Source: Mariprofundaceae bacterium
GTDB lineage: Bacteria; Pseudomonadota; Zetaproteobacteria; Mariprofundales; J009
DNA length: 14,340 nt
Assembly: GCA_015489095.1 (NCBI GenBank)
Contig: WFMN01000220.1
Location: 1-14,340, forward strand
Direction: 5' to 3'
Shown here one piece after another: positions 12,976 to 14,340 of this stretch. Made by a program: the position numbers and the translations under genes. The notes under the pieces are model-generated. The model was not told the DNA's origin. It worked only from the letters and a program-made list of their open reading frames with translations, and did not search any database. Positions within the stretch are counted from its first letter, which is position 1; every line of letters starts with the position of its first letter.

Positions 12976-14340
12976 TCAGCGTTTACGGCGGACATAGGGG
13001 TTGTCGCTGGCGGAGAAGATAAAGCGCACCGGCACCCCGGCAAGGTTGAACTGGTTGCGAAAACTCTGCTCCAGAAAGCGGCGGTAGCTTGCCTTGATGG
13101 TGGCGGGTCGGTTGCAAAACAGCTTCAGCGTCGGTGGGCTGGTGCCGACTTGGGTGATATATTTCATGCGCACCACGGTGCCGCGGTCGCTCGGCGCGTG
13201 CTGCTGTTGCTGGATCTTCTCCAGCCAGCGGTTGAGCTCGCCGGTGCCCGCTTCAAACCGGTTGCGCTTGGCCGCCGCCACCGCCTCGTTGAGCAGCTTG
13301 CGGCAGCGCTCACCCGACTGGGCGCTGATCCGAAGGGAGGGAACCGACTGCAACCCGCGCATGCGAAACGCCAATCGCTCGCGAAAGCGCTCCCATCCCG
13401 TATCGTCCAGCAGATCGATCTTGTTGACCGCCACCACCAGCGCGCACCCCTTGTCGTGCGCCATCTGCATCAACCGCATATCCTGTTCCGCGATCACCTC
13501 GCCGCCGTCGAGCAGTACCACCGCCACATCGGCTCGCGTGCAGGCCTGCTCGGCCTTCACCCGCGAGACAAACTCGATCGCATCCTTGATTCGCCCCTGT
13601 TTGCGCTGGCCGGCGGTATCGACCAGCCGGATGACACCATCGCCCCACGGCAGGTCGTGATCGACCGCATCGCGGGTGGTGCCCGCCATCGGGCTGACCA
13701 CCATGCGCTCCTCGCCCAACCAGCGGTTGATCAGGGTCGATTTGCCCACATTGGGGCGACCGACGACGGCGATCGCGGCGAGAAGATCGCGGTAGCCGTG
13801 GTCATCGGCGGGCGCGATATCGAGCAGCTCGGCTTCGATCCTCTCCTTAAGCCGGGCGATGCCGTTGCCGTGGATGGCCGAGATCGGCAGCGGTTCGCCT
13901 AGACCCAAGGCGTGAAACTCCAGCGCGGATAGCTGCTGCTCCGCCTTGTTGACGATCAACATCATCCTGTGTTTGGTCGCCCGAAGCCTACCGGCAATCT
14001 CCTCATCCGCGGCACAGAGTCCGGCGCCGCCATCGGTGACAAACAGCACCAGATCGGCCACCTCCAGCGCGGCCTCCACCTGCGCCTCGATCGCCGACTG
14101 CATGGAGATCCGCTGCTCCGGCCGGCTCTGCTGACGATGTTCCAAGTGGTGCTCACCCTCACCGATACCACCGGTGTCCACCAGCAGAATGCGGCAGCTC
14201 GGCGATAACTGGCAGGCCATCTCCAGCCGATCCACCGTCACCCCGGGGCGATCCCCTTCGATCGCCTTGCGCTCGCCCATCAGGCGGTTGAACAGGGTCG
14301 ATTTCCCTACATTGGGGCGACCAACGATGGCGACGACCGG
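12976..14340 (-). CDS. der: Ribosome assembly GTPase Der (EngA), 5' end at window edge
   Basis: Der has two tandem GTPase domains and a KH-like C-terminal domain and is needed to assemble the 50S subunit. 454 residues are visible; the first (PVVAIVGRPNVGKST) shows that only the first one to three codons are missing. Domain 1: GRPNVGKS (7-14), PGVTVDR in place of the usual PGLTRDR, DTGG (55-58), and NKAE (131-134) where NKxD is expected. Domain 2: GRPNVGKS (194-201), GTTRD (220-224), DTAG (241-244), NKID (306-309), all standard. The C-terminal domain ends in NPYVRRKR. Residues about 60-77 are an extra His/Gln/Glu-rich stretch after DTGGI, and the linker between the G domains is short. ratA follows after 7 nt. 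Confidence 0.97.
   Translation of the reverse strand, partial: PVVAIVGRPNVGKSTLFNRLMGERKAIEGDRPGVTVDRLEMACQLSPSCRILLVDTGGIGEGEHHLEHRQQSRPEQRISMQSAIEAQVEAALEVADLVLFVTDGGAGLCAADEEIAGRLRATKHRMMLIVNKAEQQLSALEFHALGLGEPLPISAIHGNGIARLKERIEAELLDIAPADDHGYRDLLAAIAVVGRPNVGKSTLINRWLGEERMVVSPMAGTTRDAVDHDLPWGDGVIRLVDTAGQRKQGRIKDAIEFVSRVKAEQACTRADVAVVLLDGGEVIAEQDMRLMQMAHDKGCALVVAVNKIDLLDDTGWERFRERLAFRMRGLQSVPSLRISAQSGERCRKLLNEAVAAAKRNRFEAGTGELNRWLEKIQQQQHAPSDRGTVVRMKYITQVGTSPPTLKLFCNRPATIKASYRRFLEQSFRNQFNLAGVPVRFIFSASDNPYVRRKR

Noticed and set aside
1..14340. tRNA or rRNA genes, CRISPR arrays, insertion sequences, prophage or toxin-antitoxin islands
   Set aside because: No cloverleaf-like segment, regularly spaced repeats, transposase or phage motif was seen. 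RatA is named a toxin in E. coli, but ratA-rnfH here is the ordinary conserved pair and not evidence of a defence system.

Overview
The window is a piece of a Gram-negative bacterial chromosome around the replication origin. The evidence is the leftward gene row dnaA, dnaN, recF, gyrB, the lipid A/Kdo genes waaA and lpxK, a Gram-negative-length GyrB, and the proteobacterial pair ratA-rnfH. The DNA is GC-rich (about 60% by eye). A pseudomonadote close to the gamma- or zetaproteobacteria fits best, but no species can be named from sequence alone.

Layout, left to right. Positions 1-9434 hold a tightly packed minus-strand row, in transcription order dnaN, recF, gyrB, purM, purN, an exported PilP-like protein, nth, waaA and lpxK (cut by the left edge). 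Several neighbours overlap: recF/gyrB 14 nt, gyrB/purM 8 nt, purN/PilP-like 4 nt, nth/waaA about 19 nt. The row probably behaves as one or a few operons joining replication, purine synthesis, base-excision repair and lipopolysaccharide synthesis. Positions 9435-9680 are a non-coding gap with two perfect DnaA boxes, weaker boxes, a DnaA-trio-like TAG triplet run and an AT-rich stretch; this is the best oriC candidate. dnaA follows on the minus strand (9681-11012).

Positions 11013-11401 are a divergent, partly AT-rich control region between dnaA and a plus-strand diguanylate cyclase gene (11402-12124). A 104-bp convergent gap with two hairpins separates the cyclase from a second minus-strand row, der (cut by the right edge), ratA and rnfH.

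Most of the window is conserved core genome. I found no mobile element, CRISPR array, RNA gene or clear undescribed multi-gene system. The points worth a second look are the oriC architecture, an orphan PilP-domain lipoprotein-like or periplasmic protein coupled to purN, a WaaA without its usual membrane anchor, a recF without an ATG or GTG start, a Der protein with an altered guanine-recognition motif and an insertion in its first GTPase domain, and a c-di-GMP synthase gene divergent from dnaA.
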